This document shows positions 1 to 11,800 of a DNA stretch of 64,000 nt, one piece after another (positions within the stretch are counted from its first letter, which is position 1; each line of letters opens with the position of its first letter). The notes below the pieces were generated by a model that saw only the letters and a list, made by a program, of their open reading frames with translations, was not told the origin of the DNA and did no database searches. Source of the stretch: Paracentrotus lividus. Its lineage: Eukaryota > Echinodermata > Echinoidea > Camarodonta > Echinidae. The stretch spans positions 18,494,623 through 18,558,622 of the forward strand of contig CALNVZ010003435.1 of NCBI GenBank assembly GCA_940671915.1. Reading direction: 5' to 3'. A program made the translations under genes and the position numbers.

Positions 1-918
1 TGTGGTTAATTTATTTATGACTAATTAACGATTAATTAACTCCAAGTATCCATTATTGTACAGCAGATGATGGAGGGGAACATAAATTTCTATTTCTCAG
101 TTAGACAAATGAGTCATAAATATCATTGAACATAACATGAAACAGTTTGATTGGATTGTTATTTATGAGAATTAATAGTGGGTCAAATTTACACTCATCA
201 ATAGTTACTTAATTAAGCTAATTAATGGTATAACCTCATATGTGTAACTCTCAGAGATACACATGTATATACCTGTTCACATGTCTTTGAACCAAGAAAA
301 GTCAAATCCCTCGCTATAAGCCAGATCGCATCATTTGTATCAACAATAAGAACAGTAAATATATTTTATTGAAGTTTTAAGTGTTTACAAGTAATTAGTG
401 TAACTTCAAAAGGTTGTAAGGAAAACACTTAGTTATATTCTAGGGTAAATAGACATCATAACACATATTTCCCCAAATTTTCCGATCTGAAATTTTTTGC
501 TGGAAAGATGATCGCGCAAAATTATTTTATCACAACTAACCCCTCACAAGTTATATATTGTTGGAAAGGTCTGACTTTGAAGAGTTCAAATATGCATGTT
601 ATTTTCTTGTAGGGTCCATATTTTTTCTCTGCCAAGATTTTCTGGAAGTACTTTTTTTCTCACCTTTTTTCACATATTTTGATCTGTAACTTCTTATGAC
701 TTAACCCTATCCCTTTTCAGAATGATTTTTTGAATTCTTCAGACAATTCTCTTTCAGAATATGTATACTTTTATGGGTATAGGGTGTCAAATATAAGAAT
801 AATACTCTATTAAATAAAAACAGTACGATTTCTTTGAAAACATATAATGTAACAGAAAAGGGCCCACCTCAAAACGCATGGCCTTATATGATAGCACTAG
901 GTGGGAGATGCACAAATT

Positions 919-1232
919 TTACACAGAATTTTGAAACTCATTAAGTACGCTAATTTATGCAAATCTTTCAAAATTCACAAACAAATTATTAAAAAAATCT
1001 TTTGACAAATTTGTTTTTCCTAATCTGGTAAAGCTCCATGATGTTCACTAAACTACACAGAATTTTAAAATTTTTCCACAGAATTTTGAAACTCATTAAG
1101 TATGCTAATTTATAAAAAAAAAAAATAAAAAATAAAATTCACAAACAAATTATAAAAAAAAAAAAATCTTTTGACAGATTTTTCCCCCCTAATCTGGTAA
1201 AGCTCTATGATGTTCACTAAACTTCTACACAG
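919..1232. repeat. Two-copy tandem repeat of about 150 bp
   Basis: The block beginning 'acacagaattttgaaactca' (about 919-1070) recurs at about 1076-1230. Both copies share the order: a 'cacaaacaaatta' segment, 'aatcttttgaca', 'ctaatctggtaaagctc' and 'atgatgttcactaaac'. The second copy has expanded A-runs. This is a local direct duplication in probable intron sequence, with no coding sign. Confidence 0.7.
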
Positions 1233-1730
1233 AATTTTGAAATTTTGACTAGAAAATAATCTATGCTAATTTATGCTAATTTTTTTTTTTTTAAATGCTT
1301 CTTCTCCCTTTGTTGATGAATTTCAATTCTGTCATGCTTTGTATGATAGCACAAGGTAGGGTAATTTTCAAACCCATTGTCTTACTTTTATTTATAAATA
1401 TGTACAGGTCAGTGTGTTCTTTAAAGTTACTTAAATTGTATACATGTAACCAAATGATTGAGTTCCCAGCCTCATCCACTTTCTTCCAAAATAATCTGCT
1501 GCAAAGTCCTCAAAGGAGGTCTTATCAGACCTCACACAAATGCCTGAGTTGTGTAATTAAGTGCTGACAAAGGGCTCATTTGCATATTTATGATCTCATA
1601 TCCTCAAAGCATGACACCCCGATGTCTTTCTTGGGCACTTCACTAAAAGAATTCTGAATTTAAAAAGTTCTAGTGTAGAGTGAGCTTTGATCAAATTGTA
1701 CATGTACATTGTACATGCAATGCAATGGGA

Positions 1731-1935
1731 TGTCACTCCGTAACCATAATGGTTACGGAGTGACACATTTTATGAGGCCGTATTTCTCAAACAAAATCCA
1801 TTCAAATATAAAAAGTTTATGTAATTGATAGGTATGGGTGTTCCAGATTTGCAAATAAATTTTTGTTGCCTTAAACCAAATTATTCTAACAATATTTTAA
1901 AAATATGTGTTTTTGTGGTTACGGAGTGACATTTT
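1731..1935. repeat. Palindrome plus third copy of its arm; probable MITE end
   Basis: Bases 1731-1765 form a near-perfect palindrome: 'tgtcactccgtaacc' is followed almost at once by its reverse complement 'ggttacggagtgaca'. The same 'ggttacggagtgaca' recurs at about 1917-1931. Three copies of one terminal motif in 200 bases look like the ends of small inverted-repeat transposons, one inserted in or next to another. Confidence 0.55.
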
Positions 1936-2879
1936 GAGGTAACTTCATGTTTGTGCTCACTGATGGGGAACAAAGATCGTGAAGCAAAATATTATGTGAA
2001 AACTTTATTTTTTATATATCCTGCTTTCATAATAAAATATGATCAAAGTTTATTTTCATTTTCTAGGTACATTTCTCTTACATGAAATTTAAATTAAAAA
2101 AGGTATGAATTTGACAAATTCAGAAATATTGAATATTAATGCCATTTTTTAACCCAAAATGTCCTAAAAAGGCTGAACCATCCACAGATATTGAAAATTT
2201 GGACTTTTAGCTGTCATATGATACCAAATTTGTCATGGAACCATGAATTTGAAATTTGGGGGGTCATGTCCTGTTTTGCTTGGAACTGCCCATATGTGGT
2301 ATATCCCAAAAGTAAAGACAATCAGTATTATCATTATTACCGGTTTACCTCAATTAAACACATTTTAAGACAATAGAACAAGTTTGCTTGAATTAAATTG
2401 GATATTTCTCTATATTGTATCTATATTATATGTATGACAGACCTGAGCGCTAGATAAGAAGCCACAATTATTATTATTATTATATTTGGCAATCTGAGCT
2501 AAACCATTGTGATGAAATTATTCAGGCGCGACAAGTCTTTTCATGATGTTAAACCATTGTGACGTATCTATTTTCTTATTCTGTATTTTAACGCGCATCA
2601 CCAGATATTACGCATATCATAGAGCCACGCCACACATTAATATCTTTGTTGCGCTGCTCACAAATCAAAGTGTAACATCAATTTCCTAGCAGCTGGTAGA
2701 GAGTGTCAGCACTGGTGTACTTTGGTCAAGTAACTGTTATCAAAGAGTTAAGAGGGTAACCCTACTTGATAGCCTTTTGTAATTGTTGGAAATATGCAAT
2801 AGGGTATTTATATTGTACTAGGGTTTTAGGGTTAGGTACAACCTATGTATCATTTATTTGTGTCCATCTTTATTTGCAG

Positions 2880-5800
2880 GGTCTTACAGAATGTTATGAA
2901 TGCCAACCTGCTCCGTCCCAGAAATCCTTCCCAGGCTGCACCATTCGCAACACTCCATCAGAACCTATACATTGCATTGTTTGGGGAAAGCATTTATTCA
3001 AGTAAGTTCTGTATAATTCTTTTCTTTACCAGCTGTTTATGATACATTTTAGCTTGAATCAATTGGGATGTTTATTATATTGTATTTAAGTCATACATTA
3101 TCCTTGTATTCTACTTTGTCACTGTTTGTAATTCATTATGTTTATATATGCTCCTTTTAGTATCTCTTCAAGATTTTATTTTCTTCTTTATCTAGTGCTT
3201 AGAATACCTTGCTTTACAGCTGTTTGGAGAAGAAGATCGAGAGCAAAATATCTTGCCAGGCAAGCTGGTCTTTTCTTATTTGATGTGGTTTCTGTCTCAA
3301 AGCTTATCTTATTATACAGTGTGTAGAAAATAGGTAATCCATTTTTGGAGGGGCCATATTCCCAGCTCATCTATTTATGATATTTATTTCTATCAGATAA
3401 TTGAAGACGAACTCCTCACTTTAACAATGGACTTATAACCTCCATGCTTTAACAATAATACCTTTCTTGAATCATTAATGTAACCATGGACTTATAACCT
3501 CTGACAAGTCCATGATGTAACACATAATCATATAAAATTGCAAAAGAAGATGGCAGGTACAAAATCCATTTTTTCCAATTTTTTGTCAAAGGATGAAAAA
3601 CGGAGTGGATGCTGTCGAAGGAGTCACACATCATCGCACACAATCCTATTCAATCATCTTCATTTGCAATTTACTCAATTATGCTTTCCATTTATGAATT
3701 AAGAAGGGTATCACTGGAAAGGTGGAGAGTTTGTCTTTAATTGTGTTCTACTTATGAACAGCAAAAGCAAATGAGCTTTATAATAATGGGCCCTCTAAAA
3801 ATGGATTGCCCTTTTTTTTAATACGCCTTGTATAATGTCTTGTTTTGTATGATCAGTCAATTGTTTGGAGAAGAGGACCCTGACCAGGATGTCTCACCAG
3901 ACACGGCCGACCCTGAGGCAGCGGGGGATGCAGGACAGCAGGCAGTTGACCATACTCCAACTATAGAGGGCAACGTTGTCAGAGAATCTACCAGGAAATG
4001 GGCTCAGAACTGTAGCTTTAATGCTGAGAAACTCTTCAAGAAGGTATTAAATCAATATAGAAATAATGATGTTACTCTTTATGAACATTTTTCCCCTAAA
4101 AGAAGTATTTTCTGTAGCACCATTTCCTCTATTCAAAAGGCTGAAGGTGCAATGCAAATGATCAAAAATAACATCTTAACCCTAAAAAGACTGGACCCCT
4201 CAACATTTTCGACATTTTGTGCGACCATTCCTGGTGCGCGAAATATTTTGATCGTGCCGCTGTTGAATTTTTACTTTCAAGTCTCGCGCATCTTTTAAAA
4301 CCATTTTTGTGAAAATCGGTCATACCGTTGGGACGCTACACAATTCTCAAAAATTTTCGTCAAACGGAAAACGGCTCAAAAACATGATTTTGTGTACAGA
4401 GTCAATGCATATAAAATAAATAAGAAATTAATTTTGATACTATAATTTTTTTCCAAGTGCAATTGTTAGGAATGCTATAATAAACAATGAAACAAAAAAA
4501 AAATCTGCATTCTAGGAGCTTTATTTTCTAATTAGAGTATGATTTCATGCATAAATTAGCATAATTATTTTATATTAAATGAATTGATATTATTTTGGAA
4601 AAAATTACCAGCGCAGACTTGTAGATTACATCGCACACTACCATCATGCAAATTTTCGGCGGGGTCGCGCGATCGTCGGTCGAGATCTTGGGGGGGGGGG
4701 GCCATCATGGCTACCAAAACACCCCAGTCTTACTAGGGTTAAAGTGATCTGTGTATAATGCACTGTAACATTATAATCATTGCTTTAACCCTAAAAAGGC
4801 CGGGTTATTTTTGCCATCTCACAGCCGGGGGGGGCTCATTAGGCCCCCCCTTCAGATCTCGGCCGCCGATCGCGTGATCGCGGCGAGAATTAGCACGATA
4901 GTAGTGTGCGATGTAATCTACAAGACTGTATAGTTCGTTTTTCCAAAATAATGTCTTTTTAATTTATATTAATTAATTATGCTAATTTATGCATGAAATC
5001 ATACTTTGTGCTCTAAATCATTAAATAAGGCTCCTAGAATGCTAATTCTTGGTGTAAATATTCTTTGTAGCATTCCTAACAATTGTACATGAAAAAAATT
5101 CCGGTATCTAATTCAATTTCTTATGTATTTTATTGTTTTGGGAATTTCTTATGTATTTCTTTGTTTTTCGACTTATGTATTTTATTGTTTTTTTGTTCAG
5201 AATACTTTGGTCATTGATTATCTCTAATGATTACAGCAATATCAACTAAAATAATGGCTAACAACCATATTTTAAATACAGAAATGTGATTTTAGCATGA
5301 AAAGCCATTTCCCATATGTTTTGTACACAAATACAGAAAATCTCTGGTTTTTGAGTATGCGCAGCATTACATAATGTTGCGCAACTTCCGAATCGTACGC
5401 TCAATTTTTTTCAAAATAGTTTTAAAAGTTGCGTAAGATGTTAGAGAAAAAAGTCATAAATGCGCGGAGCGCGAAATTTTTTTTCAGCGACATGACCGCG
5501 CGAAATGTCGAGGGGGGGGCTGATTAGGCCCCCCCCCCGGCCCTTTTAGGGTTAATTTTCAAGAAATATACGTTTATTTTCTAAATAGAATCATAACCCA
5601 TATTGTTATGGTTGCTATAGGGACAAAGCTTGACAAGTGCTTGTGCCATCTGTCGGTTGTGTTTACCTGATAAGAAGTTCAATAATCTTCTATAATTAAT
5701 CTTCTGTTAGTGATAGAAATTTATTTGTAAAGATGTTATTATCATTCAATAAAATCATTTGATTTAATTTAATTTTAAACAAAATCAATTTGTTTATTTT

Positions 5801-8800
5801 ATTTGATAGTTTTTCCATGAGGATATCAAGTACCTGCTATCAATGGAGAAGCTTTGGAGGAAAAGAAGACCCCCAACACCGCTAGATTGGAATAATCTAC
5901 CAGACACGGGAGGTAAATTAATCTACTTTCTATCATATTCATCTCAACATATCCATAGTGTTGGTCAGGGTTATGGATTTTGTAGGAATTTGTTAGTCTA
6001 CATAATCCTAGACCAAGTTGATTACTGACTTTCTTCAAATAGTCTTGGAACCTTCAAAAGAACAAGTACATTTGGCGATGTCTGTCCACCTAGAATATTT
6101 TAGTTTTTACAGATACAGCATTCCCCTTGGGATATTTCAGGTGCAGCAACATTAAAGGTGGACTCCGGGTTGAAATGAAAAAGTGTTGTAAAATTAAGTA
6201 AAATTCATCAAGCACAACACAGAAAATTTCATCAAAATCGGATGAAATATAACAAAGTTCTGCATTTTTTAGGTATTGACTTTTTTTGGTAAAACAGTTC
6301 TTGGCAATTGTCTCATTGTCTCATTTGAATATTTGAATATTTAAATGAGCAAACTGATGATGTCACAGTCCCCCTACTTCTTATGTATTTTATTATATGA
6401 AATCCTATTTATCTCATTTTTTTTCATATATTGCGTATACAGAAAATCTGTCTCTCATACTGAAATAAGTAAAAGTACTTGTGACCTTGAACATTCCACA
6501 AGGATTAATCTCTGTTTTTATGTCCTTGGGGCAGAAAATCTTGATAATTGGTATTTCATACAATAAAATACAAAGAAAGTAGGGGGACTGAGACATCATC
6601 AGTTTGCCAATTTGAAGAACTGTTTCCTAAAAAATTCAAAACGTAAGAAAATTCATAACTTTGCTATTTCTTATCCGATTTTGATGAAATTTTCAGTGTT
6701 GTGCTTTTTCGATTTTACTTTATTTTTCTAATAATGCAAACTCCAGCCCGGATGAGTCCTTTAATTGAACCTTAGTCAGTTTTCAGCTCAGAAACTCTTT
6801 AACCTGTGAGATAAATTATCATTTAGCAGCAATGCCTACTAATGTGCCTGGTAATTAATGACTATTTCACTCTAATCATATGGTTTCTTGGAAAGTACAA
6901 CGATTCCAGAGGAAACTAATTGGTCAGAGATTTATGCATGATTATGGTTGTACTATTATCATGTTTGGAGGCAGACATGAAAGCTCAGGCCGCGGTGAAG
7001 CGATGGTTTCATAACAGGGAAACCTTGGTTAGAAACCATGTCAATTCACTAGTGCCCTTTGGTAAGGCATTAAAGTGATGCAGTAACATTGAATGATATT
7101 CAAATCGCAATTCATTTGATTTAGCTCATTTTGTCAACATAATTATAAACACATAGGTCAGTCTGGTATCTCTTCAAAATTGCAAGCTAATTGCTTGCTT
7201 TACTTTTGAGATATCAATGATTTCATACTCAAATTTTTAAACCCATCCCCGAATGGGATTAAAAACCATGTGCTCTTCAACACAGCACAACATATACGGC
7301 ACTTCCTGTTGTGTAGTCCCCTTTCCTTGTGGCATGCTGAGCTTGCAACAGAGGGGTAGTAAATTAACTTGTGTTCGGCTGTATGCTTAGCATTGCTTGT
7401 TACCCTGTTTTAAGGTAGTAAATGACTTCCCTTTGATCTGAAACTTTCAGTAGTTTGTTTGTATCGTTAGAGCAATATAATTTTATTCATCTTGATCTAA
7501 TTGCTCTTGTTTTTGAAAGCTACCTAATCCCTTTTATCCCCATTACCAAGTCCCTGGCTGGGAAAGGAACTAAAACTGTACACCCTTGATTAGAAAAACT
7601 TAATTTCTTCCTTAGCAATCAGGTAATATTGCTATTCCTGTGGTATAATGTGCCCTTTATTTATTTTTATTTTCTTATTGAAGAAGTAAGCAGTAAAGAA
7701 GGTAACTTACTGAAGGATCAGAGGCATTGGACGTTGAAGGATTGTGTGAGGGTATTTGAAGAGAGTCTATCTGATCTACATCTACAAAGCAAGGATAGGG
7801 GAGAGCTTGTATGGGACAAGGTAGGACTATATTTCTATTATTTCACTCATTTCCATCCATTTCTTTGATTGAAGCTAATTTTATGTACTGTTGATGACAT
7901 TTATATGGAAAAGTCGGGCTGAAATAGGCTTTCATAATGTAATTTCTCAGTTATTTTAGCCAGTAAGATATACCAGTAAGTGACATTTATTTGCAAACCA
8001 TCGTGACTGCAGCATAGTATCCACATGGAGAGCATATATCGATAGCCTTAATTTCTGCATTTTTAGAAAATATCTATTACTCATTTCTCAGCTACGAAAG
8101 TCGTTTTATAGCTGTCATGTATTTTTAGTTTAATTTTAATGTAGAAATGCCACTTTTCAGGAAAAGTTTTGCCTGAAAGTATGCACCTTTCCAAGATTTT
8201 TTTGCCAATTTAAGGATTTTTGAATGGTACTGGGTAGCATCTCTGTTAATATATTTCACAATTACTGTGTAATTCAATGTGAAAGGAATTGACTAAATAA
8301 TGTTTATTTGTTGTTTTAACAGGATGACACAGCTGCTATGGACTTTGTAGCATCCACAGCTAACATCAGGTCACATATATTTGGCATTCCAATGAAAACC
8401 AGATTTGATATCAAATGTAAGTTTTAATTTGTCTGTACTTCATGATACCCTGATATATTAGAGGAAGGTCTTATCCCTTTGAAGGCTGGCTATAGTTTTG
8501 GGAGATAATGAAACAAAAAGTCATTATACACTATTTTAATTCATTTGCCAGTTGAAATAAAATATTGTACCCTAAAACTTTTATGAAAAGAACGATTTTA
8601 AATTAAAACCCAATTTAGTGGTCTATTAAACAATAAAAGCTTGAAAACTTGTGCTAATGGGGTCCCATCAAAGCACTGATGTAAAACCCATGCAAATACT
8701 TCCATGCCAGTGAAACACACTTGTACACATAAATTTTGTGGGAAGCCATCTGCATGCAGGGATGATAGCATAGGGCTTATTTAACTGTTATCTGACATTC

Positions 8801-11800
8801 TTTTTGAGACATTTACACTAAAATTTGTCAACAATAATGAATGAATGTCATGTGATCTCACACACATACTCCCCGTAATATGCCATGTGGTCAATGTCAG
8901 ACTACTGTATATTAAGTGGTAATTTTCGTGAATTTCGTGAGTCCATCTTCGCGAAAATTTCCGCTTCAACATATTCAAGTCTCTTTATACTAATGAAAAC
9001 ATCACAAAAAACGTGAAAATTATTGACTTGCGAAAATATTGGCTTATACAGTAACAGAAATAGTGATTACATGAGGTTTATTTTGTTTTGTTGTAGCAAT
9101 GGCAGGAAACATCATTCCAGCAATAGCGACCACCAATGCTGTCATCGCAGGTCTCATAGTGGTTGAAGCACTCAAAGTCCTATCCAACAGGCTGGACAAA
9201 TGCAAAGCGGTAAGTCCCGTTCTTACCATTCCCTATCTAAATAATAATAAGAAGTACGGGGGTGTTTCACAAAGAGTTATACTTAATGTAAAGTATCACT
9301 TAAATACCAAGAACTTTGTGTGTGGTGAGTTACGCATCACATCGTTGGCCTGATCATGCTTCAGTGGTCTGCATTATTGAGAAGTCTATCAATGACATTA
9401 AGTGTAAAGGGCAGGATGCATTTGGAAGATATAGTTTGGAAGTGCAGCTTAAGGTCCTGCATAACTTTGTGGAACACCAACCAGAGATGCTGGAGATTGT
9501 TAGGATGCATAGACTAACTCAAGATATGCTTATTTTGGACACACTGAGCAAGCTGCAAAAGACTGAACCTGATGGCAGGAATGATTTGTGGAAAAAGAGA
9601 GAATATGATGATAAAAGACAATACAGTGGCCCTTGGTCCATGGTCACAACCTATTGTGCATGCATATCTGGGGGGCATTTCATCAAAGGACTTGTCGGAC
9701 GTTTTATCCAACAAACTGTTACAAGCTACTGAAATGCTTGCATCTGATTGGCTGAGAGCAAATTTGTCGGATAAGATAACCAACAAGTCCTTTGATGAAA
9801 TGCCCCCCCTGGTCTATTTCAGATCTTTGAGAGAAAGAATTATATCTAGATTTTAGATTGTATCTAGATACAGGAGTAATGAGGCCCACTCTAAATGATT
9901 TTATCTGTTGAAGAGAATTTGATAATAAAGAACAGTATATAAATTCTTTGGTCGCGAATGTTGTGTGATGTGTCCGTATGAATTTCTGGAGTTCTGGAGT
10001 TAGTGAAGATTCATAGATGGAGCTTACTTTCTTATGGCATTCTTATGACATTGGTAAGATTGTCTTATGAAAGGGAGGGGGGGGGGGTTCGTACACAGTT
10101 GAATACAATCTTGGACAAGACCATCAAACAATCTGCGAACTAATGATCATTGTGCAAAAAGTAGTTTCGTACTACCTTCTAATCTTAATTAAGAATTTAT
10201 TTATTTTTTTTTTTTTTTGAATAATGAAGGAATAATAATAATTTTTTTTGAATAATGAATTTATATTAAAAAAGCTGCATCACTTCACCGTGATCCCTCG
10301 CATTTACTCCAAGTTGATTTCTATCCTTTGGGTTTATGCCAGGTTTCAATAACTTCTGACCACTCGAGCATTGAAGAGGTAATGGGTATTAGGGACGATC
10401 CCATCCGGGGCTTACTATAGCTCAGATGGTAGAGCGCCTGACTAGTAACCAGGAGGTCTCTGGTTCGAATCCCGATGGTACCCCATTTTCTTTGCTAATT
10501 TTTTCATCTTAATTAAGAAGTTCTTACAAAGCTATCACAAAGATCTTATGAAATGGTCTCAAAATCATTGCAAGGCGTCTGTTCATAATATCATATCGAG
10601 GCTTAAAGTGATGAAATTATTAGGACCTGATGATCCCTCTATCCAACATTTCTTGATTGCAGGTATACATGACCAGGTTTCCTAATATCCAGAAAGAACT
10701 CCTTGTACCATGTATGTTGATACCACCCAATCCCAATTGCTATGTGTGTGCAGAAAAACCTGAGGTAAGCATGTATCATATAATAAAATAATGATATACC
10801 CCAATAGACCTTATGCATTGACGTCATAGCCCTCTCTTGTTCAGGTTTTGGCCATTTCAATTATTAATATATACATTAATAATCATAATCATAGCGTTAT
10901 TTCTATTGTGCACAGTGGTTTAGGCAATAGAAAATGCATGGCAAACACAGTTAATTCTATGCGACCTAATGTCTCAAACCACTACTAATTCACAAATGGA
11001 ACAACAGAGCGAATTCTAGGAAAAGCAGGTTTGTCTTAATGGAATTTTGTGATCTTTTCCTCACTATAAGTAGCCTTATGTTGAAGTGGAAATTTTTGTA
11101 TGGATGAAATTGTGAAATTCACAAAAAATAGAACCCCTTTCAAAGTATATGGCTTATATATTAGCCCTTAATCTAATATCATGTCTAATTTTGTTAATAT
11201 TTATGATTTTTTATCAGGTGACCATCAACTGAACACAAACACAACAACAATCAGAACCTTGCAGATAAGGTGAGTGATATCATTTGTTTTATATCCACTT
11301 GGTTAAACAGTAGTTGGCCGAATTTTCTGATCGTCTAAACCACATGGGCTAAACCCGTTGGCCCGATTCACAAACGTGGTTTAGTTAGTCCATGGTCTAA
11401 ATCAGGGGTTTAAACCACGGATTAGACCATGGTCTAAATTTTGGTATTCACAAACCACCTTTGTGAATACCAAAATTTAACGCATGGTCTAAATCCGTGG
11501 TTTAAACCCCTGATTTAGACCATGGACTAACTAAAACCACGTAGTAATTTGGGCCATATGGTCTACTAACAATTTGGTCTAACTTCCATTTGGTATAACA
11601 CATACTTGGTCTATTTCTCACTACCTGGTTTAATAGCTGATTCATCTACATGTATAGCCAAATGGTCTAATTGCCTTTTCGTCTAATTCCCAAATTAATA
11701 TGTGGGATATTTCCAGTCAGTTACAGGTATTTATCAAATGGTAATAGACCAATTGGAAAATAGATGAAATGGACATTAGACCAGATGGGATTTAGAATTA

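Larger units (their letters stand above)
1..2879. other. No coding sequence seen; probably upstream UBA2 intron
   Basis: I see no convincing exon in this stretch on either strand. It precedes a UBA2 exon that begins in mid-protein, so it is most simply part of a large intron. It contains a tandem duplication near 919-1230, a perfect short palindrome at 1731-1765 and a short (ATT)n run near 2466-2485. The N-terminal exons of UBA2 (nucleotide-binding domain) are not recognisable here and should lie before base 1. Confidence 0.5.

Noticed and set aside
9099-9353. A free-standing 84-residue frame starting [12 protein letters not shown]
   Set aside because: It is a UBA2 exon read past its donor at 9210 into the intron.
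10411-10484. Functional tRNA-Thr gene
   Set aside because: The acceptor stem does not pair and the sequence adjoins a dispersed repeat, so I list it as tRNA-derived.
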